DNA of 64,000 nt from PALSA-607 sp963737705 (GCA_963737705.1 CAVTTP010000005.1:474252-538251); one strand, 5' to 3'; positions 40,817 through 49,931 are shown, numbered from the stretch's first letter. The notes: generated from the sequence alone by a model not told the origin. Program-made: numbers and translations.

Positions 40817-41506
40817 CTAGTTGGAGTAGCCGTACACCCCGCGGGACTGATCGCGGATCATCTTGCCGCCCTCGAGCTCGATCACTCGCCGCCGCATCGA
40901 GTCGACGATCTGCGAGTCGTGCGTGGCCATGACGACGGTGGTACCTGTTCGGTTGATCCGGTCGAGAAGCTTCATGATGCCGACGCTCGTCGTGGGGTCG
41001 AGGTTCCCGGTCGGCTCGTCGGCCAGCAGGATGATCGGCCGGTTGGCGAAGGCGCGCGCGATCGCGACCCGCTGTTGCTCACCGCCCGACAGCTCCCCCG
41101 GCAGCCGGTTGGCCTTGTCGGCCAGCCCGACGAGATCGAGCACCTCGGGGATGATCTTGCGGATCTGCGTCTGGGGCCGCCCGATGACCTCGAGCGCAAA
41201 GGCGACGTTCTGCGTCACCGTCTTGTTGGGCAGGAGCCGGAAGTCCTGGAAGACGGTGCCGATCTGGCGTCGCAGCCCCGGCACCTTCCACGACGACAGC
41301 CGGCCGAGGTCCTTGCCCGCCACGTGTACCCGGCCATGGCTGGGCTTCTCCTCTTTGAGAACCAGCCGGAGGAAGGTCGATTTGCCCGATCCGGAGGCTC
41401 CTACGAGGAAGACAAATTCGCCCTTTTCGACCTCGAGAGTCACGTTGTCGAGGGCTGGCCGCGTCTGTTTGGGGTAGACCTTGGTCACGTCGTCGAACCT
41501 GATCAC
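40817..41506 (-). CDS. ftsE: Cell division ATP-binding protein FtsE
   Basis: A 229-residue ABC ATPase. IRFDDVTKVYPKQTRPALDNV at the N-terminus, Walker A GASGSGKSTFL (about 36-46), signature ELSGGEQQRVAIARA (about 137-151), Walker B PIILLADEPTGNLDP and the switch histidine in VVMATHD are all present. The switch and Q-loop match FtsE rather than drug exporters. GTG 41506 is the start. It is the partner of FtsX downstream. prfB, its usual immediate neighbour, is separated from it here by two other genes. Confidence 0.98.
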   Translation of the reverse strand: MIRFDDVTKVYPKQTRPALDNVTLEVEKGEFVFLVGASGSGKSTFLRLVLKEEKPSHGRVHVAGKDLGRLSSWKVPGLRRQIGTVFQDFRLLPNKTVTQNVAFALEVIGRPQTQIRKIIPEVLDLVGLADKANRLPGELSGGEQQRVAIARAFANRPIILLADEPTGNLDPTTSVGIMKLLDRINRTGTTVVMATHDSQIVDSMRRRVIELEGGKMIRDQSRGVYGYSN

Positions 41507-41685
41507 GAAATCATCACGCCTGCCAGTCTAGGCACGAAGGGGCCGGACGCCGGGCAGCGGCGGCGCAAGGTCGGCCCGGATTCTGCCGAATGAGGTAGAA
41601 CGAAATGCATCCGATGGCTCGCTTAGGGGCGAATCCAGAGGGACACTAGTGCGAACAGCGATCATCAGAGCGGAGGTCACCAAGG

Positions 41686-41868
41686 ATGTCGTGTGAACAC
41701 CTCGTGTGCGCCGCCTGCGCCGGTCCCGTCGACGAAGGTCGCTGCCCTAGCTGTCGCGCCGCCCGGGCTCATCTTCATCCGCATGGCAACACGGCGTTCC
41801 CGCCGGCCGCCATCGTGGCGATCGTGGCGATGGTCGCGCTGATGCTGCTGTTGATCTCTGGCCACTAA
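41686..41868 (+). CDS. Small zinc-ribbon membrane protein
   Basis: A 60-residue protein. CEHLVCAACAGPVDEGRCPSC gives two CxxC-type pairs (Cys at about 3, 8, 11, 20 and 23), and a short His-rich spacer (AHLHPHG) leads to a single C-terminal transmembrane helix (AAIVAIVAMVALMLLLI). A predicted tail-anchored protein with a cytoplasmic zinc-binding head. Similar short proteins occur near ftsE/prfB in other Actinobacteria, as far as I recall. Function unknown. ATG 41686 has GGAGG about 10 bases upstream. It runs opposite to its neighbours and ends at a strong terminator. Confidence 0.75.
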   Translation: MSCEHLVCAACAGPVDEGRCPSCRAARAHLHPHGNTAFPPAAIVAIVAMVALMLLLISGH

Positions 41869-41902
41869 CGCGGGCCCAACAGAGGTCAGCTCAACTTAAA
41901 GA

Positions 41903-41936
41903 AGAAGGGCCCGGCGATAACTCGCCGGGCCCTTCT
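41903..41936. terminator. Strong bidirectional terminator
   Basis: Perfect 14-bp stem, 41903-41916 with 41923-41936, six-base loop ATAACT, GC-rich core GGGCCCGGCG, AGAA/TTCT ends giving short A- and T-runs on both strands. It lies between the convergent zinc-ribbon gene and the LPFTG surface protein gene and can serve both. Confidence 0.9.
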
Positions 41937-41948
41937 GACGTTCGACTC

Positions 41949-43160
41949 CTACTTGCCTGTCCTGTCGATCCAGGTCAGGTGGCTCAGCCGGTGACGCCGG
42001 CTTGAAGCAACCAGGAGGCCGCCTGCGAGCAGCAGTGCGAAGGCGACGATGCTCGTCTGCAGGATCGGCTGCCCGGTGAAAGGAAGCACCGCGGTCGGCG
42101 GCGTCTTTGCCGGCGGCGGCTGGGTGAAGGTGACGCCGAGAACGGCGGTCGGTGCGGCGGCACACGTCGCTGCCTTGTTGGCGGTCAGCGTCCATGACGT
42201 CGTCGTGCCGCCCGGGAAAGCGAAACCGGTCAAGGCAACGGCGTTGATGGTCGTGCTGGACCCGTACGCCACCGTGTGGTTGCCAGCGGCGAGAGCCGTC
42301 GTGCCGTTGAGGAACGTCACGCCGGTGACCGCCGGGATCACGTAGAACGCGGCGGATTCTTTACCACTGGTGCAGACGCCCTGCGTAATGGTCGGCGCCG
42401 CAGGGGTGACCGTGCTCGTGCTCGTGCCGGGCGGCGGCGGCGGGGGCGGGGTCGGGGTTGAGCTGCCGCCGCCACACGTGCCAGCGCCTGAGATCGTCGC
42501 CGACCAGGCCGTAGCGCCCGTGAGCGTCTTGCCCGGCTTGGCCTGTGCGGTGATCTTGATCAGGGTGCCGACTGCCTCGCTGACGGTGCCCGCGGGTGCG
42601 GCCACGGGTGCGCCGTTGCCGATCGCGACGAAGTAGTCAGCGACTGTCGACGACGGAATCGTGTAACTGCCCGTAGCGACTGTGCAGCTCGCGTTGGTGA
42701 AGGTCGGCGCGGTCGCTGCGGTGCCGCGGCTGCAGGTGCCGGGAAGCGTGACTGAGCCGCTGTTGGTCTCGGAGACCTTGTCGGTCCACGTGCCCTTCAC
42801 GGTCAGCGAAGCGCTCGTGGCGCTGCCGGAGACGCCCGTCTGGAGCACGGTGACGGACTTGAACGGCGGCGTCTTGGCGGGCGATGCAGGGATCGTGGTC
42901 GGCAGCCCGGAGAGCGTCCCGCCGCCCGTGTGGCTGACCTCGGCGATCGAGTCGGCCAGGACCCAGTCGTTGGAGATCGTCCAGCTCACCGTGTACGTGC
43001 CGTTCGACTGGCACTGCGCGGAACCGGAGATCAAGCTCGCGTGCGCGCTTGCCGCGGTGACGAGCGCCAACGAGGCCACCCCACCGACGCCGATGCTCAA
43101 GGCGACGGCCGCAATGGAACGCGGACGGGGAAGCCGCGGAATTCGCGGGTGAAACCGCAT
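41949..43160 (-). CDS. LPFTG-anchored surface protein
   Basis: A 403-residue secreted protein. A signal peptide (SIAAVALSIGVGGVASLALV, AxA site) precedes beta-rich domains with several cysteine pairs (QCQSNGTYTVSW, GTCSRGTAATAPTFTNASC), a proline-rich linker (PTPPPPPPPGTSTS) in the middle, and a C-terminal sorting signal: LPFTG (359-363), a hydrophobic helix and RRHR. Sortase should link it to the wall peptide. No sortase is in the window. ATG 43160 has AGGTCTGTT upstream. It interrupts the usual prfB-ftsE order. Ligand or role unknown. Confidence 0.85.
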   Translation of the reverse strand: MRFHPRIPRLPRPRSIAAVALSIGVGGVASLALVTAASAHASLISGSAQCQSNGTYTVSWTISNDWVLADSIAEVSHTGGGTLSGLPTTIPASPAKTPPFKSVTVLQTGVSGSATSASLTVKGTWTDKVSETNSGSVTLPGTCSRGTAATAPTFTNASCTVATGSYTIPSSTVADYFVAIGNGAPVAAPAGTVSEAVGTLIKITAQAKPGKTLTGATAWSATISGAGTCGGGSSTPTPPPPPPPGTSTSTVTPAAPTITQGVCTSGKESAAFYVIPAVTGVTFLNGTTALAAGNHTVAYGSSTTINAVALTGFAFPGGTTTSWTLTANKAATCAAAPTAVLGVTFTQPPPAKTPPTAVLPFTGQPILQTSIVAFALLLAGGLLVASSRRHRLSHLTWIDRTGK

Positions 43161-43509
43161 AACAGACCTGCCCTCTAGTCGGATGACAAGGGGTCGGTCT
43201 CACCACTCGCTCCCCGCAACCATCCGCAAGAGCTACGGCAGGTGACCGGTGTTACCAGTCGCGGATCAAAGCGTCCCCACGTTATTGCTTCCCCAATATG
43301 GCTGTAGACGCGACGGTTTCGCAACGCAACTGGCCGATCATGGCGTGGAATTCGTCCAAGTTACGCCAGCCGGACTAGCCCCACTAGCCCGTCCGGAGCA
43401 GCGAATTCGCGGCAAAAAAGGGTTCCGACGGATCAACAGATCCCTAGCCCACCGCCGTCCAACTGCTTCTATTGCGGCTTGAATCGGCCTAAAAGGGGCA
43501 TTTAAGGGC
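43161..43509. other. Intergenic region without recognised gene
   Basis: 349 bases between the LPFTG protein and prfB, visibly richer in A+T around 43270-43320 and 43410-43500 than the genes. Contains the leader of the LPFTG gene, an AT-rich block with a repeated GGCCTAAA (43486 and about 43508) and an imperfect dyad GGTGACCGGTGTTACC (about 43240-43255). Short readings in it do not look coding. I compared it by eye with the c-di-AMP (ydaO) riboswitch and did not find its core. Confidence 0.5.
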
Positions 43510-44613
43510 CTAAACAGCGCGTCGCTTCCAGCGGATGCCGGCCTCGATGAATTCGTCGATCTCACCATCAAGAACTGCGGTCGTGTTGCCGGTCTCGACA
43601 TCGGTCCGCAGGTCCTTCACCAACTGGTACGGGTGCAGCACGTAGTTGCGGATCTGGGTGCCCCAGCTTGTCGTGCTGTCGCCGCGAATCTCAGCCATCT
43701 TTGCGGCTTCGTCCTGTCGCCGCCGCTCGAGCAGCTTGGCCTGCAGAACCAGCATCGCGCTGGCCCGGTTCTGGATCTGGCTGCGCTCGTTCTGGCAGCT
43801 GACCACGATCCCGGTGGGGAGGTGGGTGAGGCGGACCGCGGAATCCGTCGTGTTGACGCCCTGGCCACCGGGCCCAGACGAGCGATAGACGTCGACCCGC
43901 AGATCGTCGTCCGGAATCTCCACGACATCGGAGGACTCGACGACGGGCACCACGTCGACGCCGGCGAACGAGGTCTGCCGGCGTCCCTGGTTGTCGAACG
44001 GACTGATGCGCACAAGGCGATGCGTGCCGTGCTCGGGCGACAAAGTGCCGTAGGCGTAGGGAACCTTGACCGCGAACGTCGCCGACTTGATGCCGGCCTC
44101 TTCGGCGTAAGACGTGTCGTAGACCTCGGTCGGGTAGTTGTGCCGCTCGGCCCAGCGCAGGTACATGCGCAGCAGCATCTGCGCCCAGTCGGCTGCGTCG
44201 ACACCGCCGGCCTGGGAGTTGATAGTCACGAGTGCCTCGCGCGAGTCGTACTCCCCCGACAACAGGGTGCGGACCTCAAGTTCGCCGATCGCCTTCGTCA
44301 GCGCCACGATCTCGGCCAGCGCCTCGGCGTGAACGCCCGCGTCTTCTTCGGAGGCAGCGAGATCGAGCAGAACGGCTGCGTCGTCGAGCCGCGAGCGCAG
44401 ACCCTCGACCCTGCGCACGTCACCCTGGGCGTGGGAGAGCTTGCTGGTGATCCGCTGCGCCTCTTCCGGATCGTTCCAAAGGTCGGGCGCGGCCGCTTGC
44501 TCCTCGAGCTTCGCAACCTGACGACGCAACGCGGGGACGTCGAGCACTTGCTCGATGCTGGACAGCGTGGCATCGAGAGCCTTGAGCTCGTCGCGTGGAT
44601 CGGCGGTAGACAC
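43510..44613 (-). CDS. prfB: Peptide chain release factor 2
   Basis: A 367-residue class I release factor. RISPFDNQGRR carries the SPF tripeptide that reads UGA/UAA, and SSGPGGQGVNTTDS the universal GGQ that triggers peptide release. The N-terminal helical domain and superdomain are complete. GTG 44613 is the likely start. Unlike E. coli, there is no programmed frameshift: the frame is open from the start, as usual in Actinobacteria. The downstream genes ftsE and ftsX, normally adjacent, are 2 kb further because of the surface-protein and zinc-ribbon genes. Confidence 0.96.
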   Translation of the reverse strand: MSTADPRDELKALDATLSSIEQVLDVPALRRQVAKLEEQAAAPDLWNDPEEAQRITSKLSHAQGDVRRVEGLRSRLDDAAVLLDLAASEEDAGVHAEALAEIVALTKAIGELEVRTLLSGEYDSREALVTINSQAGGVDAADWAQMLLRMYLRWAERHNYPTEVYDTSYAEEAGIKSATFAVKVPYAYGTLSPEHGTHRLVRISPFDNQGRRQTSFAGVDVVPVVESSDVVEIPDDDLRVDVYRSSGPGGQGVNTTDSAVRLTHLPTGIVVSCQNERSQIQNRASAMLVLQAKLLERRRQDEAAKMAEIRGDSTTSWGTQIRNYVLHPYQLVKDLRTDVETGNTTAVLDGEIDEFIEAGIRWKRRAV

Positions 44614-44729
44614 GAGGTCCGAGCGTAGTCGCCAGACCTCACCCACCGCCGTCCGCCCGAAATCCTGGACGTCTGCTGCCCCCTGAGGGCAGCAAACGTC
44701 CCCAACTTGAGGTCGGGTGACAATGAGGC

Positions 44730-45671
44730 ATGCCGATCAGACGCGCGCGGCGGATCTTCGCCCGGTCGGCCGCGGCTGTCGCGGGCTGCCTGTTGCTGTC
44801 GGCGTGCTCCGGCTCGCACCACACAGCGGCCGTAGCAAGTAGCGCATCCGCCGTCTCGACGGCAGTTGCATCGACGGCGCTGGCGAGCGAAGCGCCCAGC
44901 CCGCTGCCGTCGAGCGCCGCACCGTCGAGTAGCTCGCCCGCGAGCGCTGCGGCGTCGCCAAGCAACTCGCCGTCCCCCGTTGACCTGTCGACTGTTGGAC
45001 CGATCATCTTGGTGCCGGGCTACGGCGGCAGCGACTCGATGCTCGAGGCCCTCGCGAACCGACTGCACAGCGCAGGGCGGACGACGATCCTGCTCGCGTT
45101 GCCCGACGGCGCGACCGGCGACCTGAATGCGCAATCAGGCATCCTCGCCGCGCGGGTAACGGAGGCATTGAAGGCGGGCGCGCCGTCGGTCGACCTGGTG
45201 GGCTACTCGGCCGGCGGCATCGTGATCGGCCTTTTCGTGGCCGCGCATCCGAAGGATGTTCGCCAGGTCGTCACGATCGGGTCGCCACTGCACGGCACGC
45301 AAATTGCCGGGCTCGCGGTGACACTGAACGTGTCATCGTCGGTGTGTCCCGTCGCGTGTCGGGAGATGGCGCCGGGATCCGCGGTACTCGCATCACTTGA
45401 CGCCGCCGAGCCCGCGCACACCGGCGTCCCGTGGACGTCGATGTGGACCACGGACGATCAAGTCGTATTGCCGCCCGATTCGGCGCGCTTCACCGGCGCG
45501 ACGAACATCGTGCTTCAGCAGGTGTGCCCCGACGACACCGCGAATCATCTCAACTTGCCAGCCGATCCACTCGTGGCCGGCCTAACTTTGCGCGCGCTCG
45601 ACACCTCGAACGCGGGCAGCCCGTCGGCGTCCGACTGCTCGGTCTTGCGGGCACTAGGCACCGGCAACTGA
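44730..45671 (+). CDS. Lipoprotein lipase/esterase-like (alpha/beta hydrolase)
   Basis: A 313-residue exported lipoprotein: signal peptide with lipobox LLSAC (about 22-26), an 80-residue Ser/Ala/Pro linker, then an alpha/beta-hydrolase domain. IILVPGYGGSDSMLEALANRL supplies the oxyanion region, DLVGYSAGGIVIGLF the nucleophile serine (GYSAGG), and TSMWTTDDQVVLP and DTANHLNLPADP the likely Asp and His. This matches the actinobacterial triacylglycerol lipase/EstA style. Likely acts outside the membrane on esters or lipids. A terminator follows at 45699. Neighbour upstream is prfB, divergent. Confidence 0.85.
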   Translation: MPIRRARRIFARSAAAVAGCLLLSACSGSHHTAAVASSASAVSTAVASTALASEAPSPLPSSAAPSSSSPASAAASPSNSPSPVDLSTVGPIILVPGYGGSDSMLEALANRLHSAGRTTILLALPDGATGDLNAQSGILAARVTEALKAGAPSVDLVGYSAGGIVIGLFVAAHPKDVRQVVTIGSPLHGTQIAGLAVTLNVSSSVCPVACREMAPGSAVLASLDAAEPAHTGVPWTSMWTTDDQVVLPPDSARFTGATNIVLQQVCPDDTANHLNLPADPLVAGLTLRALDTSNAGSPSASDCSVLRALGTGN

Positions 45672-45698
45672 CGACGGGCGGCTTGATCCGTTCCGGGC

Positions 45699-45730
45699 GA
45701 TAGATCACCTTTTGGCGATCTATCCTTTTT
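45699..45730 (+). terminator. Rho-independent terminator of the lipase gene
   Basis: GATAGATC (45699-45706) and GATCTATC (45717-45724) with a 10-base loop, followed by CTTTTTG. A proper stem plus T-run, about 28 bases after the lipase stop. Confidence 0.85.
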
Positions 45731-45878
45731 GTCAGATGTATGCCAGGCTGCCTGTATTCGACGCCTCTGTCTGCCCGGACTATCGCATCCACGCGTCGTG
45801 CCCCGGGATACCGCCGCGCTCCCCGTGGTTGCCCGTCCGCGAGCACTGACATCGGTTGCACCTATATGGAGGCTCGTT

Positions 45879-48875
45879 GTGCGCACCCTCGGAGCACGCC
45901 AAGGCTCGACTCCCCGGCTCACCTTCCGGAGGCGACTAGCCGCGGGCGCAGCCCTGTGCATTGCCACAACCGCCGCCGCAGTCGTGGGCACAAGCGTGCC
46001 CGCGCTCGCCAACGTCTCCACGGCCGCCGTCGTGACGTCGCGATCGGCCGGAGGCGCGCTCACGAACTACACCGTCACGTTCACCACGACTGTCGCTCTG
46101 GTCGCCGATGTTGACACGATTACGCTCGTCGCCCCGAGTGGCACAGTGTTCCCGACGACAGCCGCCGCCTACACCGTGGCTGGAATAGCCCCGAACGTCG
46201 CACCGACAGTGACGCCGCACCAGGTGATCATCACGGTTCACTCCGCAGTCCCAGCCGGATCGGTTCCGGTCGTAATTACCGGCGCCACCAACCCAGCAGC
46301 TGGGGTGGGGCAAACGCTGACAGCTCAGACCTCGCAAGAGGCCACCCCGGTCACAAGTGGGGGTTACACGATCACAGCGGCGACGGCCGTCTCAGGTGTC
46401 GTCGTGTCAACTGTCTCCCCATCCAAGGCCTCGTCGGCAAACGCGCAATACACCATCCAGTTCGCGGTTACGACGTTGCTGGCAGCCAACTCCGACACGA
46501 TCACGTTGACCGGGCCGACCGGTACGGTTTTCCCGCTGTCGGCAGCGGACTACCTCATAACCGCGGGCGGCGTCCAAACGTTAGAAAACCTCCCGCCAAC
46601 TCAGACCGCGCTCACCAACGTGACGCTTAATGTGCCCCCGGGGTCGACTGGTGCCGGCACGCCACTGTTCGTGCAAGCACTCAACGTGACCAACCCATCA
46701 ACGCCTAGCGCGACCAAGACACTCACCGTTTCGACGTCGGCGGACACATCGGCGGGAACGAGCGCCACCTACACCATCACCGCTGCAACGGCCGTGAGCG
46801 TTGTGTCGGTCACACCTGCCCGTCTCGCCGCTGGTGCCGTGACGACATACACCGCCGGCTTCGTTGCAACATCGGCACTGATCACCACTGCCAAGATCAC
46901 CCTCACCGCAACCGACACCAGCACCGTCTTCCCACTTGCAGCTAGCCACTACACCGTGGCTGACAACGCTGGTGCAGCCGACGCTGTGGCGACCACCTCG
47001 CAAGCCAGCACCCACGACATCACCCTGACTGTGCCTGCCGGGATTACCGCCGGAGACACCGTTACGGTCGTGGCCACGGGTGTCACTAACCCAGGCTCGG
47101 GCGCCACGAGCACGAGTGTGGCAACAACGGAGGACACGACGCCCGTGACCGGTGCGTACACCGTTTCCGCGGCCACGGCTGTGACAGCCGTCGCGGCGTC
47201 CCCCTTGCCTCTCACCGCCGCAGGCTCGTCCACGTACACCGTCGGCTTCACTGCGACAACCGGGCTTGTCTTGGGCAGCGGCACGATCACAATCGCCTCC
47301 GCCGGTACTACCTTCCCGGCGGTCGCGGGCAGCGTCTACACCGTCAAGGACGGTGCAGGTGTCGCAACGGCCGTGACCGTTGGAACGGTGGGCGCAAACA
47401 CAGTCACAATCACGACGCCCGTGACCATCACGCCCGCGTCGGCGGTTGTGGTTGTCATCACCGGGGTCACCAATCCCGGAGCGGGCGCGCACACGCTGAA
47501 CGTGTCCACTTCACAAGACAGCACCGCCGTCGCCAGCAACAGCTACACGCTCGCCACCTCGGTGGGAGCGACAGTGACTGTTGTTGTCACTCCGACGACC
47601 GCGCTGCTCGCCGCGAGCTACACGGTGACCTTCGTGGCTACGACTGCACTGGCGACGACTGACACGATCGCCGTCGTCGGTCCGACCGGCACGGTCTTCC
47701 CGCTGACCATGGCCAACTACACAGTTGCCGACAACTTAGTTGCGCCCGTGACGGCGCTTATCAACCCGACGCACGTCACATCCGCAGCCGATGTCCTGCT
47801 GCGCTTGCCCGCCGCGATCGCAGCCGGTGACACCGTGACGTTGGTTGCGACGGGTGTCACCAACCCGGCGTCAGGTACTTACAACCTGACGGTCGCGACG
47901 TCGAAAGACCCTGCCGCCATCACCAGCAATGCGTACACCATCGCGTCCGTCGTTGGCGGCGGTACGGGCGGCGGAACGCCGACGGTACCGGCCACTCCAG
48001 TTCGACTCTCGGGTACCGATCGATTCGGTACCGCGATCGCTGCCTCACAGGTGGAGTTCCCAACTGCAGGCACTGCTGGTGCCGTCGTTCTCGCTCGTGC
48101 GGACGACTACCCGGACGCCTTGGTCGGCGCGGCATTGGCGTCGGCAAAGAATGCACCCCTGCTGTTTGCTAACGGCGGCGTGCTGACTCCGGCTACGCAG
48201 GCCGAGATTCAGCGAGTTCTCCCGGCCGGCGGAATCGTGTACCTGCTCGGTGGTACGGCCGCGATCCCCGCCAGCGTCGCCACATCGCTGACCAGTCTGG
48301 GATTCGCGCCGGTGCGCTATGCGGGTACCGACAGGTTCGGCACAGCGCTTGCGGTCGCCGACGCACTGAACGACCCGAGCACCGTGCTGCTGGCGACGGG
48401 GACAAACTTCCCCGACGCACTGGCGGCGGGTCCGGCAGCTGCGCACGTTCACGGCGTGGTCCTGCTGACCAACGGCTCGTCGCTGACCCCGGCCGTAACG
48501 GCCTACCTGGCCGCACACCCGGGAACCGTCTACGCGATCGGCGGTCCCGCAGTCATCGCCGACCCGTCAGCAACGGCCCTGTCCGGCGCCGACCGTTACG
48601 CCACTGCAGCAGCGGTCGCTAGCACGTTGTTCAGCACACCGACGAACGTCGGCGTGGCAAGTGGAACGGCGTTCCCCGACGCACTCAGTGGTGGGGCGTT
48701 CCAAGCGCACTTCGGCGGGCCAATCGTGCTCACCGACCCGCACGTCTTGCCTGCGTCGACGAGCGCGTACCTGACCGGAGCAGTCAGCAGCATCATCACG
48801 ACGAGCATCTTCGGTGGCACCACCGCGCTGTCCGTGACAGTACAAACAGCGGTCGGTACGGCGCTCGGACTGTAG
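45879..48875 (+). CDS. Large repeat surface protein with three cell-wall-binding-2 domains
   Basis: A 998-residue secreted protein. The start is GTG 45879 with GGAGG 6 bases upstream, giving a signal peptide (RRRLAAGAALCIATTAAAVV, ALA cleavage). Residues about 45-690 are five tandem, Thr/Ala/Val-rich units of roughly 125 residues, each with TVFP-x-AA-Y, an internal TYTV-F-T and ending in GVTNP. They look like immunoglobulin-like beta domains. A Gly-rich linker then leads to three cell-wall-binding-2 repeats (TDRFGTAIA, TDRFGTALA, ADRYATAAA with FPDAL motifs), about 700-998. The protein is therefore a wall-attached stalk with a repeated shaft. Function (adhesion, S-layer) is inferred. The downstream neighbour, in convergent orientation, is a Tad pilus operon. 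Confidence 0.88.
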   Translation: MRTLGARQGSTPRLTFRRRLAAGAALCIATTAAAVVGTSVPALANVSTAAVVTSRSAGGALTNYTVTFTTTVALVADVDTITLVAPSGTVFPTTAAAYTVAGIAPNVAPTVTPHQVIITVHSAVPAGSVPVVITGATNPAAGVGQTLTAQTSQEATPVTSGGYTITAATAVSGVVVSTVSPSKASSANAQYTIQFAVTTLLAANSDTITLTGPTGTVFPLSAADYLITAGGVQTLENLPPTQTALTNVTLNVPPGSTGAGTPLFVQALNVTNPSTPSATKTLTVSTSADTSAGTSATYTITAATAVSVVSVTPARLAAGAVTTYTAGFVATSALITTAKITLTATDTSTVFPLAASHYTVADNAGAADAVATTSQASTHDITLTVPAGITAGDTVTVVATGVTNPGSGATSTSVATTEDTTPVTGAYTVSAATAVTAVAASPLPLTAAGSSTYTVGFTATTGLVLGSGTITIASAGTTFPAVAGSVYTVKDGAGVATAVTVGTVGANTVTITTPVTITPASAVVVVITGVTNPGAGAHTLNVSTSQDSTAVASNSYTLATSVGATVTVVVTPTTALLAASYTVTFVATTALATTDTIAVVGPTGTVFPLTMANYTVADNLVAPVTALINPTHVTSAADVLLRLPAAIAAGDTVTLVATGVTNPASGTYNLTVATSKDPAAITSNAYTIASVVGGGTGGGTPTVPATPVRLSGTDRFGTAIAASQVEFPTAGTAGAVVLARADDYPDALVGAALASAKNAPLLFANGGVLTPATQAEIQRVLPAGGIVYLLGGTAAIPASVATSLTSLGFAPVRYAGTDRFGTALAVADALNDPSTVLLATGTNFPDALAAGPAAAHVHGVVLLTNGSSLTPAVTAYLAAHPGTVYAIGGPAVIADPSATALSGADRYATAAAVASTLFSTPTNVGVASGTAFPDALSGGAFQAHFGGPIVLTDPHVLPASTSAYLTGAVSSIITTSIFGGTTALSVTVQTAVGTALGL

Positions 48876-48883
48876 CTCTTGGG

Positions 48884-48919
48884 GGCACCGTCTCATCGCT
48901 GATGCGGCGGGACGGTGCC
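48884..48919. terminator. Bidirectional terminator between surface protein and Tad operon
   Basis: GGCACCGTC (48884-48892) and GACGGTGCC (48911-48919), perfect 9-bp arms, with a smaller CATC/GATG hairpin in the loop. CCCAAAAG after it gives a T-run for the minus-strand operon. Converging transcripts from both sides end here. Confidence 0.75.
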
Positions 48920-48930
48920 GATCCCAAAAG

Positions 48931-49431
48931 TCAGGGAACGAGTGCCGTCACGGCAGATTGCGCATAAGCAACCTGGTGAATCGTGACGCCCTCGGTAAAT
49001 GCTGACGCGACCAGACTGACGAACGGCAACGGCACCTTGCAGGTGAGTTCAACCCGGACAGTCTGGCCGTCAGCCTGGACGCCCGAACGCGTATTCCCGT
49101 CCGCACCCGTACCGCCCACGACTTGATAGGTCGCCGCCGAGCACTCGTGCGGCATCCGCGACGGATTCGCCACGTAGTCGGCGATTGCGGCGGTCGCCTG
49201 CGAACGTGAGAGCGGCAACTGGGCTCCTAGATCACCGGTGTAGACGGCCTGCAAATCCGCCTGTTGCGCCGCAGCAAGCGCTGCGCCGTCTGCGGTCGAC
49301 TGCAGTTCGCGCTGGGCGAGGAACACCGTCGACACGTCAGTCACGACGGTGATTAGGCCGGCAATGATCAGGGCCATAAAGATCATTAGCAGCATGACCG
49401 AACCCTCGTCGTCTGCTTTCCAACGACTCAT
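48931..49431 (-). CDS. Tad pilus TadG-like protein
   Basis: A 166-residue protein with one N-terminal membrane segment (GSVMLLMIFMALIIAGLITVVTDVSTVFLA) followed by the RELQSTADGAALAAA motif seen in TadG/TadE-like (Rv3654c-type) proteins, then a beta-rich extracellular domain with Cys residues. Last gene of the Tad operon; ATG 49431 overlaps the preceding stop by 4 bases. Probably a minor pilin or pilus-assembly factor. The membrane segment has no clear prepilin peptidase site. Confidence 0.8.
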   Translation of the reverse strand: MSRWKADDEGSVMLLMIFMALIIAGLITVVTDVSTVFLAQRELQSTADGAALAAAQQADLQAVYTGDLGAQLPLSRSQATAAIADYVANPSRMPHECSAATYQVVGGTGADGNTRSGVQADGQTVRVELTCKVPLPFVSLVASAFTEGVTIHQVAYAQSAVTALVP

Positions 49432-49931
49432 CGCGTCGTCCGATACGGATCGACGATCTCGTCATGTACCGCGCGGACGGGCACGCTCAGCGAATGTCCG
49501 AACACCGATCTTGGTAGAAACGGCAGCTCGACCGTGAGATCGATCTCGACTCGAATCGTCTCGCCCGGTACTAGTCCAGCTAAGCATCCATCGTCGGAAA
49601 CACACGACACATGCAGCTGGCTCGCGCAGTCGAACGGGGCGTCCACCGCGTTCCGCAATGCGACGACAGCCGCGGTGCAGGCTTGTCGTGACGCATCGAC
49701 CGATGTGGCAGCGCCGACGTACGCCCGGCCGGCCTCGCGCGTGGCTTCGGTCGCCCCGTAGGCCGACCCCTGTACTTGTGCGACAGCGATGATGATGTAG
49801 ATCAACGGAATCATCAAGAACGCGGCGAGAACGACAAACTCGAGGACCGCGTTGCCGGCGTCACAACCGACATGTCGGACGTCGACATGCTGACGTATGC
49901 GACCGCAGATCGCCGTCGCGAACGACCTCAC
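49428..49931 (-). CDS. TadE-like minor pilin
   Basis: A 167-residue protein with a positively charged N-terminus, the TadE segment DAGNAVLEFVVLAAFLMIPLIYIIIAVAQVQ, and YGATEATREAGRAYV, followed by a beta-rich region with three Cys (CASQLHVSCVSDDGC). Start GTG 49931 overlaps the upstream stop (GTGA) and its stop overlaps the next ATG. TadE proteins are processed minor pilins that start pilus assembly. The E in NAVLEF is the residue conserved in pilins. Role inferred from operon membership. Confidence 0.85.
   Translation of the reverse strand: MRSFATAICGRIRQHVDVRHVGCDAGNAVLEFVVLAAFLMIPLIYIIIAVAQVQGSAYGATEATREAGRAYVGAATSVDASRQACTAAVVALRNAVDAPFDCASQLHVSCVSDDGCLAGLVPGETIRVEIDLTVELPFLPRSVFGHSLSVPVRAVHDEIVDPYRTTR

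Noticed and set aside
43249..43482. Small gene between the LPFTG protein and prfB
   Set aside because: The predicted protein has no clear start signal, odd composition and no domain; it looks like chance reading through intergenic DNA.
43161..43509. c-di-AMP (ydaO) riboswitch for the surface protein
   Set aside because: Attractive because of the cyclase-like gene and the wall context, but the conserved core of the riboswitch could not be found.
43510..44613. Programmed frameshift in prfB
   Set aside because: The frame is continuous from the start codon, with no internal UGA.
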